DNA from: Paenibacillus whitsoniae
GTDB lineage: Bacteria; Bacillota; Bacilli; Paenibacillales; NBRC-103111
Assembly: GCF_003955665.1 (NCBI RefSeq)
Contig: NZ_RXHU01000066.1
Location: forward strand, 124,001 to 188,000
DNA: 64,000 bases
Reading direction: 5' to 3'
Shown here: piece after piece, positions 25,238 to 33,263 of the stretch
Position numbering within the stretch: the first letter of the stretch is position 1
How the letters are laid out: every line of letters begins with the position of its first letter
The notes under the pieces: generated by a model
What the model was told of the DNA's origin: nothing
The model's input: only the letters and a program-made list of their open reading frames with translations
The model's database searches: none
Program-made: the position numbers and the translations under genes

Positions 25238-26404
25238 ATGTCGACAAGGCTCGCAGCATTTTTTCTGTTTTACGCGGTCATTTATATGGGGAATGCCGTG
25301 TACGGCACCTTTCTGCCCGTATATTTGAGTCATGAGCAGTTTTCGCAGGAACAAATCGGGGTCATGCTCAGTTTAGGCCCATTGGTCGCCATGATCGGCC
25401 AACCGATCTGGGGCGCGTTCGGAGATAAAGCCCGCACCAAAAACATGGTTTTAATGGCTTTACTGATCGGGAGCGGGGCGTCGATCCTCTTTTTCCCGCT
25501 GTCGAACACTTTTATGTTCTTACTGCTGATGATTTGCGTGTTCACGTTTTTCCAGACCTCGATCTTTGCGCTTAGCGATGCGATTACGCTGGAAGAACTG
25601 GATCGGCACCCGAAAGTCAGCTTCGGCTGGATTCGGCTTGGTGGGACGATTGGCTTCGCCATTATGTCGCTCGTGTTCGGTCATATCGCCAAAGATCATA
25701 TCGGCTCGATGTTTCCCGTCTATGCGGGGGCGATGGCGGTTGCTTTGCTGCTGCTGTGGCAGTTTCCGCCCGCGGCCGGACGCCAGGCCAATGCGATGGG
25801 CGGCAAATTCCGTGAACTGTTCACCAACAAGAAGTTTATGTTCTACATGAGTCTGAATTTTATCGTGCAAATTACATTAGGCTATTATTACGCATTCTTT
25901 CCCATTTACTTCAAAGAGGTTGGGGGCGACAGCTCGCTCCTCGGCTGGTCGATGGTCATATCATCGCTTAGCGAACTGCCGTTCCTCTTGTTCTCCGGCT
26001 GGATTTTCAAGCGGGTGTCGATGTCCGTGATTCTGCTCGTCGCGGCATTCGCTTCGGCCGTTCGTTGGTTTTTATTTTCACAATTTGAAAATCCGTACTG
26101 GATGCTGCCGGTTCAGGTGCTGCACGGTGTTATTTTTATCGTGTTGGCGGTGACGCTGGCGACGTTTATCAACCGCGAAGTGCCGCCGGCCTGGAAAGCC
26201 AGCGGCCAGACACTGAATGGGCTGCTGAGCCTTGGCGCGGCGCGCATTATCGGCAGCTTCCTCGGTGGGATTCTAAGCGCGTCGTACGGCATGCGACAAG
26301 TGTTCCTCTACAGCTCCTGGGTGTCGATGGGCAGCGTCGTCCTGTTCGGTCTGCTATTGATCTGGCAGCGGAAGCGGGGAGCAGAGGCTTTTTCGGCAGA
26401 GTAG
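25238..26404 (+). CDS. MFS transporter
   Basis: Integral membrane carrier of about 388 residues with roughly twelve hydrophobic segments, opening MSTRLAAFFLFYAVIYMGNAVYGTFLPVYL. It resembles the MFS_1-like/nucleoside-symporter-like group (family impression, not proven). The loop GAFGDKARTKNMV corresponds to the conserved MFS motif between helices 2 and 3. An AAGGAGAAAGG lies upstream of the chosen ATG. A GNAT gene follows at 45 bases. Substrate not predictable. Confidence 0.85.
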   Translation: MSTRLAAFFLFYAVIYMGNAVYGTFLPVYLSHEQFSQEQIGVMLSLGPLVAMIGQPIWGAFGDKARTKNMVLMALLIGSGASILFFPLSNTFMFLLLMICVFTFFQTSIFALSDAITLEELDRHPKVSFGWIRLGGTIGFAIMSLVFGHIAKDHIGSMFPVYAGAMAVALLLLWQFPPAAGRQANAMGGKFRELFTNKKFMFYMSLNFIVQITLGYYYAFFPIYFKEVGGDSSLLGWSMVISSLSELPFLLFSGWIFKRVSMSVILLVAAFASAVRWFLFSQFENPYWMLPVQVLHGVIFIVLAVTLATFINREVPPAWKASGQTLNGLLSLGAARIIGSFLGGILSASYGMRQVFLYSSWVSMGSVVLFGLLLIWQRKRGAEAFSAE

Positions 26405-26449
26405 AGCATGATGTATGGAGCTACTCACGATAGGAGGTCGTTTCGAGAG

Positions 26450-26956
26450 ATGGAGATTCGCAAAATTACGAAACAGGATGCCGATTCGTTCTGGCAGCTG
26501 CGTCTGGAGGGGCTTCAGCAAAGCCCGACGTCGTTCTCGTCTTCGCACGAGGAGGCGATGCTGCTTTCGCATGAGCAAGTGCTTAAGCGGATTAATGAGG
26601 CGGAAGACAACTATATTCTCGGCTGTTTTGACGAAGCGGGAGAGCTAGTCGGCATGGCGGGCTTTATGCGGGAAACGAGTCTTAAGCTGAAGCATAAAGG
26701 GTTCATCTGGGGCGTGTACGTCACTCAGAAGGCTCGCAAGCAGGGAATCGGCCGCAGGCTGATGGAGGACATCATCCGCAGGGCGAAAGAGCTGCCAGGG
26801 CTTATGCAGATCTCTCTCAGTGTGACGTCGAGCAATTTGCCGGCGAAGCGCATGTACGAATCACTCGGCTTTGTGACGTATGGCGTCGAAAGCAATGCGT
26901 TATTTGTAGACGGCGTATTATGGGACGAGGATTTGATGGCCTTACAGCTGCTTTGA
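26450..26956 (+). CDS. GNAT family N-acetyltransferase
   Basis: A 168-residue acetyl-CoA-dependent acetyltransferase. The acetyl-CoA loop RKQGIGRRLMEDIIRRA and the downstream SSNLPAKRMYESLGFVTYG are classic. The ATG is preceded by AGGAGG about 12 bases upstream. It follows the MFS gene, possibly in the same transcript. A short terminator-like hairpin lies after it. Acceptor unknown. Confidence 0.92.
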   Translation: MEIRKITKQDADSFWQLRLEGLQQSPTSFSSSHEEAMLLSHEQVLKRINEAEDNYILGCFDEAGELVGMAGFMRETSLKLKHKGFIWGVYVTQKARKQGIGRRLMEDIIRRAKELPGLMQISLSVTSSNLPAKRMYESLGFVTYGVESNALFVDGVLWDEDLMALQLL

Positions 26957-26966
26957 ATCAACAACG

Positions 26967-26989
26967 AACCGCGCGCAAGCGTGGTTTTT
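26967..26989 (+). terminator. short rho-independent terminator
   Basis: AACCGCGC and GCGTGGTT form an 8-bp stem with one G-T pair around GCAA, then TTT. Confidence 0.7.
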
Positions 26990-27027
26990 GTTGTCGGTGC
27001 GAGTCGATGCGAAAGGAGGTTTGAGCG

Positions 27028-27582
27028 ATGAAGCTGTACCATTTTAGCGAGGAACCGGATATCTCGATTTTTCGTCCCCGCGTTAAAGCCAACAGGCAGG
27101 ACATGCCGCCGGTCGTGTGGGCGATTGATGAGACGCATGCGTTTACGTTTTATTTTCCGCGGAACTGCCCGAGAATTGTTTATCAACGTACAGCGGACAT
27201 GACCGAGGCACAGGTACAGACTTTCTTCGGCGGTACGTCGTCGAATACGGTAATCACGGTGGAAACGCGTTGGTACGAAGCAATTCGGAGTATGACGATG
27301 TATAGGTACGAGCTGCCGCCTGCGACATTTCGCTTATTTGACAGCTATGCGGGGTATTACATTTCGGAGGAAACAGTCGAGCCGATTAAGGTAACGGCGA
27401 TCCCCAATCTGCTCGGCGAACTAATGGAACTGGATATTGATGTTCGGTTTACCCCGGACTTGCATCCGCTGAGAGACGCGATTCTGCAGTCGGGCATCCC
27501 GGATTTCGGCATTCATCGGTTTATTTTTGCCGAGGTGCCGCAAGCTAAGACCGTGATGAGCAACATCCCTAAGAAAGAGTGA
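27028..27582 (+). CDS. conserved protein, DUF6886-like
   Basis: A 184-residue soluble protein starting MKLYHFSEEPDISIFRPR, followed by PPVVWAIDETHAFTFYFPRNCPRI. It resembles Firmicute proteins I recall as DUF6886; no function is known to me. The opening strand-and-loop is reminiscent of folds that bind nucleotides or ADP-ribose, but that is speculation. Good site AAAGGAGG upstream. It overlaps the start region of the following GNAT gene. Confidence 0.8.
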   Translation: MKLYHFSEEPDISIFRPRVKANRQDMPPVVWAIDETHAFTFYFPRNCPRIVYQRTADMTEAQVQTFFGGTSSNTVITVETRWYEAIRSMTMYRYELPPATFRLFDSYAGYYISEETVEPIKVTAIPNLLGELMELDIDVRFTPDLHPLRDAILQSGIPDFGIHRFIFAEVPQAKTVMSNIPKKE

Positions 27583-27587
27583 TGCCC

Positions 27588-28148
27588 ATGTCCATAACAT
27601 TTGAAACGACCCATGAATGGCAGGAGTCGCGCTGGAATCAAGCGGAGACTGTCTACAATGAAGCGTTCCCGGAAGCTGGACGCAAAAGTCGCGCCATCGT
27701 CAAGCGCATGTTTGAGCGGGGCATCGCGATACTGCATACGTGGCACGAGAATGGCGACGTTGTCGCGATGGCGTTGTCTTCCGTTAATAAGCAGGCGAAA
27801 GTCCTCGTTATTGACTACATCGCCGTTCGTCAGGACCACCGGGGGCGGGGGCTCGGGCGCCGATGCATCGCAGATATTCAGGCTTGGGCATCGATAGAAG
27901 CGGGCTGCAAAGCGATCGTGATTGAAGTCGAAGCCGAGGAGACGCCGGTGAATCGGGAGCGGATTCAATTCTGGCAGCGCGTCGGGTTTCATCTGACGGC
28001 TTATGTGCATCCGTACATTTGGGTACCGGAAACGTACCGCGCGATGTACCTGAATTTGGATGAAGACGAGCTGCTGACGGACGATGGCAAGAAGCTGTTT
28101 ACGTACATCACGAACTATCATGAACGGGCGTATCGCGGGAAGCTGTAG
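27588..28148 (+). CDS. GNAT family N-acetyltransferase
   Basis: About 186 residues with the acetyl-CoA-binding signature VRQDHRGRGLGRRCIADI and C-terminal ERIQFWQRVGFHLTAY. Three candidate starts (GTG, ATG, ATG) lie within nine bases around the upstream stop; the last fits AAGAAAGAG spacing best. Close spacing indicates coupling with the DUF6886-like gene. A terminator follows. Acceptor unknown. Confidence 0.9.
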   Translation: MSITFETTHEWQESRWNQAETVYNEAFPEAGRKSRAIVKRMFERGIAILHTWHENGDVVAMALSSVNKQAKVLVIDYIAVRQDHRGRGLGRRCIADIQAWASIEAGCKAIVIEVEAEETPVNRERIQFWQRVGFHLTAYVHPYIWVPETYRAMYLNLDEDELLTDDGKKLFTYITNYHERAYRGKL

Positions 28149-28175
28149 GCTTCCGAGCAGTCCAATTAACCACAG

Positions 28176-28213
28176 AAGGCAGGGCATCCAGCGCGGGTGC
28201 ACTGCCTTTGTTC
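28176..28213 (+). terminator. rho-independent terminator
   Basis: AAGGCAG pairs with CTGCCTT, extended by GGCA/TGC pairing, followed by TGTTCT. Confidence 0.7.
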
Positions 28214-28289
28214 TAGAAAAGAGGAATTCCTGCAGCAGTAGAGAATTTGTGTAGCATGAAGGACTACTGGCGTGGGGGATGATCGTCCG

Positions 28290-29201
28290 ATGAAATCTGT
28301 TTTTATTACTATGATGCTCCTAATGGGGGGCTGGACACATGCAAATGAACAAGGTGCGCTGCAAGGAAGTTCGCTGGATACGGTTTGTTCCCCAAAAAAT
28401 GTAAGCGCATCCAATCTTCCTCCGATTGACACGAAGACGATCCACTACAAGAACAAGGCACTGGTTTTGACGTATCACCATTTGGACGAAAAGGAGTCTT
28501 TCATCACCATCACGCCGGTCAAGTTCAAACAGCATCTTCAAGCGTTAAAAGACAATCATTACAACGTCGTGTCGGTTGAAGACTACGCCTGCTTTCAAGC
28601 GAAACGCAGAATGCTGCCGCCTAACGCCGTTGTCATCACCTTTGATGACGGCTACCGCTCCTTCTACGAGAAAGCGTACCCGATTCTAAAGCAAATGGGC
28701 TATCCGGCAACGAATTTCGTCATTGTCAGCGATGTCGATTCGGACTATCCGTCTTTGCCGTTTCTCACCTGGAATCAAATTCGGGAAATGAAACGCGACG
28801 GGTACAGCTTCTATTCGCATACGTACGATCTCCATCAAAAAAGAAAAGATGAAGCGGGCAATGGGATTGCGCCCCTGCCGAACCGCGTGTTCCTGCCGAA
28901 GGAACAGCGGATGGAAATCGATGCCGAGCGCAAGCAGCGAGTTAGAACCGATCTGCTCCGAGGGGAAGCCTATCTGAAAATGAAGCTCGACAACAAGCTG
29001 TCGATGCTATGCTTCCCGATGGGCGAATATAACAAGACGGTGGTCGAGGAGGCAAAGCCGCTTGGATTTTCGTTGTTTTTTACGACAAAAGAAGGTATAA
29101 ACAATGGTAGTAGTAGGGAAGTGAACCGCGTGAGCGCAGGAATGCCTTACGTGTCAGGAGATGTCCTGATGAAGAAGCTGGCGCAATATGACCAGAAATA
29201 A
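28290..29201 (+). CDS. polysaccharide deacetylase (NodB fold)
   Basis: Secreted carbohydrate esterase-4 protein of about 303 residues. The N-terminus KSVFITMMLLMGGWTHAN looks like a signal peptide. The NodB core shows VVITFDDGYRSF with the metal-binding and catalytic Asp pair, and FYSHTYDLH with the two metal-binding His. The order and the long N-terminal spacer resemble the PgaB/IcaB type, which removes acetyl groups from N-acetylglucosamine polymers. A GGGGGAT element precedes the chosen ATG; an in-frame GTG six codons earlier is an alternative. It stands alone. Confidence 0.9.
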   Translation: MKSVFITMMLLMGGWTHANEQGALQGSSLDTVCSPKNVSASNLPPIDTKTIHYKNKALVLTYHHLDEKESFITITPVKFKQHLQALKDNHYNVVSVEDYACFQAKRRMLPPNAVVITFDDGYRSFYEKAYPILKQMGYPATNFVIVSDVDSDYPSLPFLTWNQIREMKRDGYSFYSHTYDLHQKRKDEAGNGIAPLPNRVFLPKEQRMEIDAERKQRVRTDLLRGEAYLKMKLDNKLSMLCFPMGEYNKTVVEEAKPLGFSLFFTTKEGINNGSSREVNRVSAGMPYVSGDVLMKKLAQYDQK

Positions 29202-29234
29202 GCGAAATTTGGAATCGTTAAAGGAGGGGCAGCT

Positions 29235-30008
29235 ATGAAATTTTCACCATCGCTTGCCGCCGTGTTTCGTGGAGCGGGACGGACTACGCGGGACAATATC
29301 CGGTTGGTGAAGGAAATGGGTTACACCAGCTTTGAGTTCTGGAGTTGGTGGAACGAGGATCTGGACGAGGTTGAGCAAGTGATGAAGGAGTACGACATGA
29401 CGCTTGGTTCTACCTGTACGAAGATGGTATCTCTCACCGATCGTTCTCAGCGTGAGAGCTATTTGTCGGGGCTTCGCGAAAGTATCGCTGTGGCGAACCA
29501 GCTGAATTGCAAGTATTTGATTTCGCAGACGGGGAGCGAGCTTCCCGGTGTGTCCAGAGCGGAGATGACCGATTCCTTGATCGAAGGACTGCAGGCTGCG
29601 GCCGCGCTATTGGAAGGAACGGGCATCACGCTTGTGGTTGAGCCGCTGAATACCCGGGTGGATCATAAAGGTTACTTCCTGGCCCGTTCCGATGAAGCGT
29701 TCGAGATTATCCGGCAGGTAGGGAGTCCCCAGGTGAAGGTGCTGTTTGACGTGTATCACCAGCAGATCACCGAAGGTGATGTCATTCGGAACTTGACCGC
29801 GAACATCGCAGACATCGGGTATTTTCACATCGCGGACAATCCCGGACGTCATGAGATCGGCACCGGCGAGATCAATTATGATAATGTGTTGAAGGCGATT
29901 CATGAGACGGGATACACCGGCTTTGTGGGGCTGGAGTATATGCCAAAAGCGGATGCCTTGCAGACGCTGCAGCAGTTCAGGGAGCGGTATGCTTGCTACT
30001 GGGACTAA
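29235..30008 (+). CDS. sugar phosphate isomerase/epimerase family protein (hydroxypyruvate isomerase-like)
   Basis: A 257-residue TIM-barrel protein of the xylose-isomerase-like family. Supporting motifs are LVVEPLNTRVDHKGYFL (metal Glu), VKVLFDVYHQQITEGDV (Asp and His ligands), IGYFHIADNPGRHEIGTGEINY, and a final GLEYMPKADALQTL with the last metal Glu. This set matches hydroxypyruvate isomerase and related epimerases closely. Good site AAAGGAGGGGC. Strong terminator directly downstream. Its position between deacetylase and sulfatase loci suggests a sugar-catabolic role, but not a specific substrate. Confidence 0.9.
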   Translation: MKFSPSLAAVFRGAGRTTRDNIRLVKEMGYTSFEFWSWWNEDLDEVEQVMKEYDMTLGSTCTKMVSLTDRSQRESYLSGLRESIAVANQLNCKYLISQTGSELPGVSRAEMTDSLIEGLQAAAALLEGTGITLVVEPLNTRVDHKGYFLARSDEAFEIIRQVGSPQVKVLFDVYHQQITEGDVIRNLTANIADIGYFHIADNPGRHEIGTGEINYDNVLKAIHETGYTGFVGLEYMPKADALQTLQQFRERYACYWD

Positions 30009-30064
30009 AGTGAGTATACCAATAAACAGTACTCTTAATAGAGTAGCCTTAATAAGGCAGATAG

Positions 30065-30104
30065 AAATCCCGTTGAACCTGAAAAGGTTCGGCGGGATTT
30101 TTTT
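30065..30104 (+). terminator. rho-independent terminator
   Basis: AAATCCCGTTGAACC pairs with GGTTCGGCGGGATTT around TGAAAA, followed by TTTT. Confidence 0.92.
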
Positions 30105-30157
30105 GCAGCGAGTCAAGCGGGGGATGGGCGGAGTTAGGATCGGAGCGGGGAGACGTA

Positions 30158-30178
30158 CCTGTAGAAAGTGCAGGTAAT
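30158..30178 (+). repeat. CTGTA/TACAGG hairpin repeat, copy 2
   Basis: CCTGTAGAAAGTGCAGG then TAAT; two differences from the copy at 30209. Confidence 0.7.
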
Positions 30179-30208
30179 TGGCAGGAAATTATCCATTATC
30201 GTCACTTT

Positions 30209-30229
30209 CCTGTAAAAAGTACAGGTAAT
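30209..30229 (+). repeat. CTGTA/TACAGG hairpin repeat, copy 3 (best copy)
   Basis: CCTGTAAAAAGTACAGG then TAAT, a perfect CCTGTA/TACAGG dyad. Degenerate copies follow: CTGTAGGAAATGCAGG at 30282-30298 and CTGTAAAATTGCAGG at 30335-30349. Confidence 0.75.
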
Positions 30230-30621
30230 ATTGGGGAAATGGCGTATTTCGGGAGATTTTGGCGAAATTCCGGAGAATTTGCTGTAGGAAATGCAGGTGG
30301 TTCACTTCGAAAAGCGCCATTTCAGCGAAATCAACTGTAAAATTGCAGGTGAAGAAGGTGAAGGTGGGGTACGCGGTGGTGAATATGAGGAAAAAGTGAG
30401 GGAAGGGGAGCGCGACATGGAAAATAAGCGGGAATTGGGAAGGGGAGGGCGATTGCAGCACGTAGAACATGCCGGATGTCATAAAATTCAATTGACCCGC
30501 GTTTAGCCTCTATGTTAATTTAATTCTTAATCTTACGTGAACGGCAAGTGTGCCCTTGCTAACCGGCGTGAGAACTCGTTCGTGTTCAGCGTGATCATGT
30601 GCTATGATTGCAGATTTGGTG

Positions 30622-30635
30622 TGCAAACGCTTTCT
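30622..30635. promoter_or_regulatory. cre-like catabolite control site
   Basis: TGCAAACGCTTTCT matches the CcpA cre consensus TGWAARCGYTWNCW at all but the third position. It lies about 90 bases ahead of the first sulfatase gene, which would fit glucose repression of the sulfated-glycan locus. Confidence 0.55.
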
Positions 30636-30725
30636 AATTGGAATCACCACAATTTGAAGGGAGGGGCGCAGGCATGCGGCCATTTCCTTTGCTTTGCCTG
30701 GCAACGGCGGCCTGCGCAAATTGCC

Positions 30726-32213
30726 ATGAAAGCTATTATGCTGATGTTCGACTCGCTCAATCGCCACATGCTCCCGCCGTACGGCGGCTGGATTCACACG
30801 CCGAATTTTCAGCGGCTCGCCGAGCGCAGCGTCGTGTTCGACACGTGCTTTGTCGGCAGCATGCCATGCATGCCGGCTAGACGTGAGCTGCATACGGGCA
30901 GATACAATTTCCTGCATCGCAGCTGGGGCCCGCTGGAACCGTTCGACGATTCCATGCCGGAACTTTTAAAGCAGAACGGCATCTATACCCATCTCGTCAC
31001 CGATCATCAGCATTACTGGGAAGACGGGGGCGCAACGTACCATAACCGGTACAGTACGTATGAATTTGTTCGCGGGCAAGAAGGCGATCCGTGGAAAGGG
31101 GAGATCCGCGACCCCGAGACGCCGGACTATATGGGCGGGCATACGACAGGACTCGGCGGCCACAGCGCAGGGCGCATGGTGACGCAAGACTGGATCAACC
31201 GCAAGTATATCCGCGAACTGGAGGAGTTCCCGCAAGCGGTAACGTTTGAGCTGGGTGAAGCGTTCATTCGAACCAACGCCGGGGAGGATAACTGGTTCCT
31301 GCAAGTGGAGACGTTCGACCCGCATGAGCCGTTTTTTGCACACGAAGCGTTCCGCAAGATGTACCCGCATGCGTACGAGGGGAAGCATTTTGACTGGCCG
31401 CCGTACCGACGCATTCAGGAGTCGCCTGACGTGGTGGCGCACTGCCGGTTCGAATATGCCGCGCTTGTCAGTATGTGCGATTACCATTTGGGCAAAATCC
31501 TCGATCTGATGGATGAGCTGGATCTGTGGAAAGATACGATGCTCATCGTCAACTCGGACCACGGGTTTCTGTTAGGCGAACATGAATGGTGGGCGAAGAA
31601 CATTCAGCCTTTCTACAACGAAATTGCCAGGCCGCCGCTCTTTATCTGGGACCCGCGCAGCGGCAAAGCCGGCGAACGCCGGGACAGCCTCGTGCAAATG
31701 ATCGATATGGCGCCGACGCTGCTCGATTATTTTGGCGTACCGATTCCGCCCGACATGCAGGGGCAGCCGCTCCGCGAAACGATCGCGAACGACGCGTCGG
31801 TGCGGCAAGCGGCCCTATTCGGCATCCATGGCGGGCATATTAACTGTACGGACGGACGGTACGTGTACATGAAGGCGCCGGTGTCGAAGGCAAACGGCCC
31901 GATCTATAACTACACGCTGATGCCGTCGCATATGCGGTGTTTGTTCAGCGTGAAAGAGCTTCAACACTTCTCGCTCGCGGAGCCGTTTTCGTTTACGAAA
32001 GGGCTGCAGACGATGAAGATTAACGCGAACCCGCATAACGACTTGCATCAGTTCGGCACCCTGTTGTTTGACGGACAGTCGGATCCGAGTCAGCAGCATC
32101 CGCTGAAGGACGAGCAGCTCGAAGCGCGGATGGCGGAGCTGATGCTGGGGCTGATGGAGGCGCACGACGCGCCGCCCGAGCAGTACGAGCGGGTCGGATT
32201 GAAGCGGCCGTAA
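30726..32213 (+). CDS. sulfatase 1 (type I, formylglycine-dependent)
   Basis: Sulfate-ester hydrolase of 495 residues with no signal peptide, so probably cytoplasmic. MLMFDSLNRHMLPPYGG supplies the first metal Asp. Cys48 in C-M-P-A-R, followed by ELHTGR, fits the C-x-P-x-R site converted to formylglycine; the usual Ser of CxPSR is Ala here. LIVNSDHGFLLGEHEWWAKN carries later metal and substrate ligands. The chosen ATG lacks a clear ribosome site; a strong GGGAGGGG about 60 bases upstream instead serves an ATG in another frame. First gene of a locus with a two-component system, an importer and another sulfatase. The maturation enzyme must be elsewhere. Confidence 0.9.
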   Translation: MKAIMLMFDSLNRHMLPPYGGWIHTPNFQRLAERSVVFDTCFVGSMPCMPARRELHTGRYNFLHRSWGPLEPFDDSMPELLKQNGIYTHLVTDHQHYWEDGGATYHNRYSTYEFVRGQEGDPWKGEIRDPETPDYMGGHTTGLGGHSAGRMVTQDWINRKYIRELEEFPQAVTFELGEAFIRTNAGEDNWFLQVETFDPHEPFFAHEAFRKMYPHAYEGKHFDWPPYRRIQESPDVVAHCRFEYAALVSMCDYHLGKILDLMDELDLWKDTMLIVNSDHGFLLGEHEWWAKNIQPFYNEIARPPLFIWDPRSGKAGERRDSLVQMIDMAPTLLDYFGVPIPPDMQGQPLRETIANDASVRQAALFGIHGGHINCTDGRYVYMKAPVSKANGPIYNYTLMPSHMRCLFSVKELQHFSLAEPFSFTKGLQTMKINANPHNDLHQFGTLLFDGQSDPSQQHPLKDEQLEARMAELMLGLMEAHDAPPEQYERVGLKRP

Positions 32214-32246
32214 GGATAAGCTGCATACAGAAAGGATGCGAAGCGC

Positions 32247-33263
32247 ATGAGCAAGGTGGAAGTTGTCATCGCGGAAGATGAGCTGTGGATTCGCAGCATG
32301 ATCGGCGAAATGGTGGAAAAGCTCGGGCCAGAATTCCATGTTGTCTGTGAAGTGGGCAACGGCGAGGACGCCTGGAGCTACATCGAGGAGAGTTGGCCCA
32401 GTATCGTCATTACGGACATCATGATGCCGCGCAAGAATGGGCTGTGGCTGGCGGAGCAGATCGCGACGCAGGAGCTGCCGATCATTTCGATCATCGTCAG
32501 CGGGTACGACAATTTTCAATATGCGAAGCAAGCGATGCGCTTCGGGATCTCGGAATACGTGCTCAAACCGGTTAATGAGGAAGAGCTGCACGACGCGCTT
32601 CGGCGCTCGGTGCAGCGGCTCGCCGGCCTGTCGGACACCCGGCAGACGATTGCGCGTATCCAGAAGTTTGCGGAGACGCTGCCGGACCTTGCGCAAACCG
32701 AGGTGCAGCAGGCCATTGACCATGTCGTCAACGAGACGTATCGGCTCAAAGTACCCGGACATGTCCGGAGCAAGCTGCTGAACGCCTTGTCCAATCAAAT
32801 GAATGCGTTCCTTCACGGCATTGACAGCGGTTATCCCGTGCGCCCGCTGGAGGCAGGAACAGAGGCCGAGGTACGTCGGCATTTTCAGGGGTTGATCGCA
32901 AGCTGGATCGACCTCTATCCCAAATACGCCAATCAGCACGTCCGGATGGCGATCCGCAAGGTATGCGAGCATCTCGACGAGCATTATGCCAAGACGTATT
33001 CGCTGCCGGAAGCGGCCGAGATGGCGCATCTCAGCGTGTCGCATTTTTCCTCGCTTTTCAAGAAATCGACTGGGCTCACGTATCTGAATTATGTGAATCA
33101 GTTAAGAATCGAAAAAGCCAAGGAGGAGCTGTTGGCGCCGGAAGTCAAAATTTACGAAGTGGCCGCTGCCGTCGGCTTCGCCTCCTTGCCTTATTTTAAC
33201 CGCATCTTCAAGCAACTGACAGGCGTGACCCCGCAAGAATACAGAAAGAGGCTGGGCATATGA
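32247..33263 (+). CDS. response regulator with AraC-type DNA-binding domain (YesN-like)
   Basis: A 338-residue regulator. The receiver domain (about 1-120) has Glu10/Asp11, phospho-acceptor Asp57 in IVITDIMMPRKNGLWLAE, and Lys107 in EYVLKP. After a helical linker, the C-terminal AraC double helix-turn-helix (about 240-335) contains SLPEAAEMAHLSVSHFSSLF and IYEVAAAVGFASLPYFNRIF. It overlaps the downstream kinase gene by 4 bases (ATGA), the standard arrangement for YesN/YesM pairs that sense sugars and switch on importers and hydrolases. Likely target: the surrounding sulfatase/ABC genes. Confidence 0.94.
   Translation: MSKVEVVIAEDELWIRSMIGEMVEKLGPEFHVVCEVGNGEDAWSYIEESWPSIVITDIMMPRKNGLWLAEQIATQELPIISIIVSGYDNFQYAKQAMRFGISEYVLKPVNEEELHDALRRSVQRLAGLSDTRQTIARIQKFAETLPDLAQTEVQQAIDHVVNETYRLKVPGHVRSKLLNALSNQMNAFLHGIDSGYPVRPLEAGTEAEVRRHFQGLIASWIDLYPKYANQHVRMAIRKVCEHLDEHYAKTYSLPEAAEMAHLSVSHFSSLFKKSTGLTYLNYVNQLRIEKAKEELLAPEVKIYEVAAAVGFASLPYFNRIFKQLTGVTPQEYRKRLGI

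Larger units (their letters stand above)
30105..30621. other. intergenic region with a cluster of four hairpin repeats, no gene seen
   Basis: Between the terminator and the sulfatase promoter region. Four CTGTA/TACAGG-type units are spaced about 50-75 bases apart, separated by AT-rich text rich in GGCGAAATT-like words. The apparent short reading frames are low-complexity (GEEGEGGVRGGEYEEK) and have no good ribosome sites. Confidence 0.6.

Noticed and set aside
30674-30880. Short frame MRPFPLLCLATAACANC... with a strong ribosome site overlapping the first sulfatase start
   Set aside because: Not listed as a gene because it overlaps the sulfatase in another frame and resembles nothing known; kept only as an anomaly in the findings.
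31815-33044. 409-codon open frame on the minus strand across the sulfatase/response regulator junction
   Set aside because: It crosses two well-supported plus-strand genes and shows only shadow composition.
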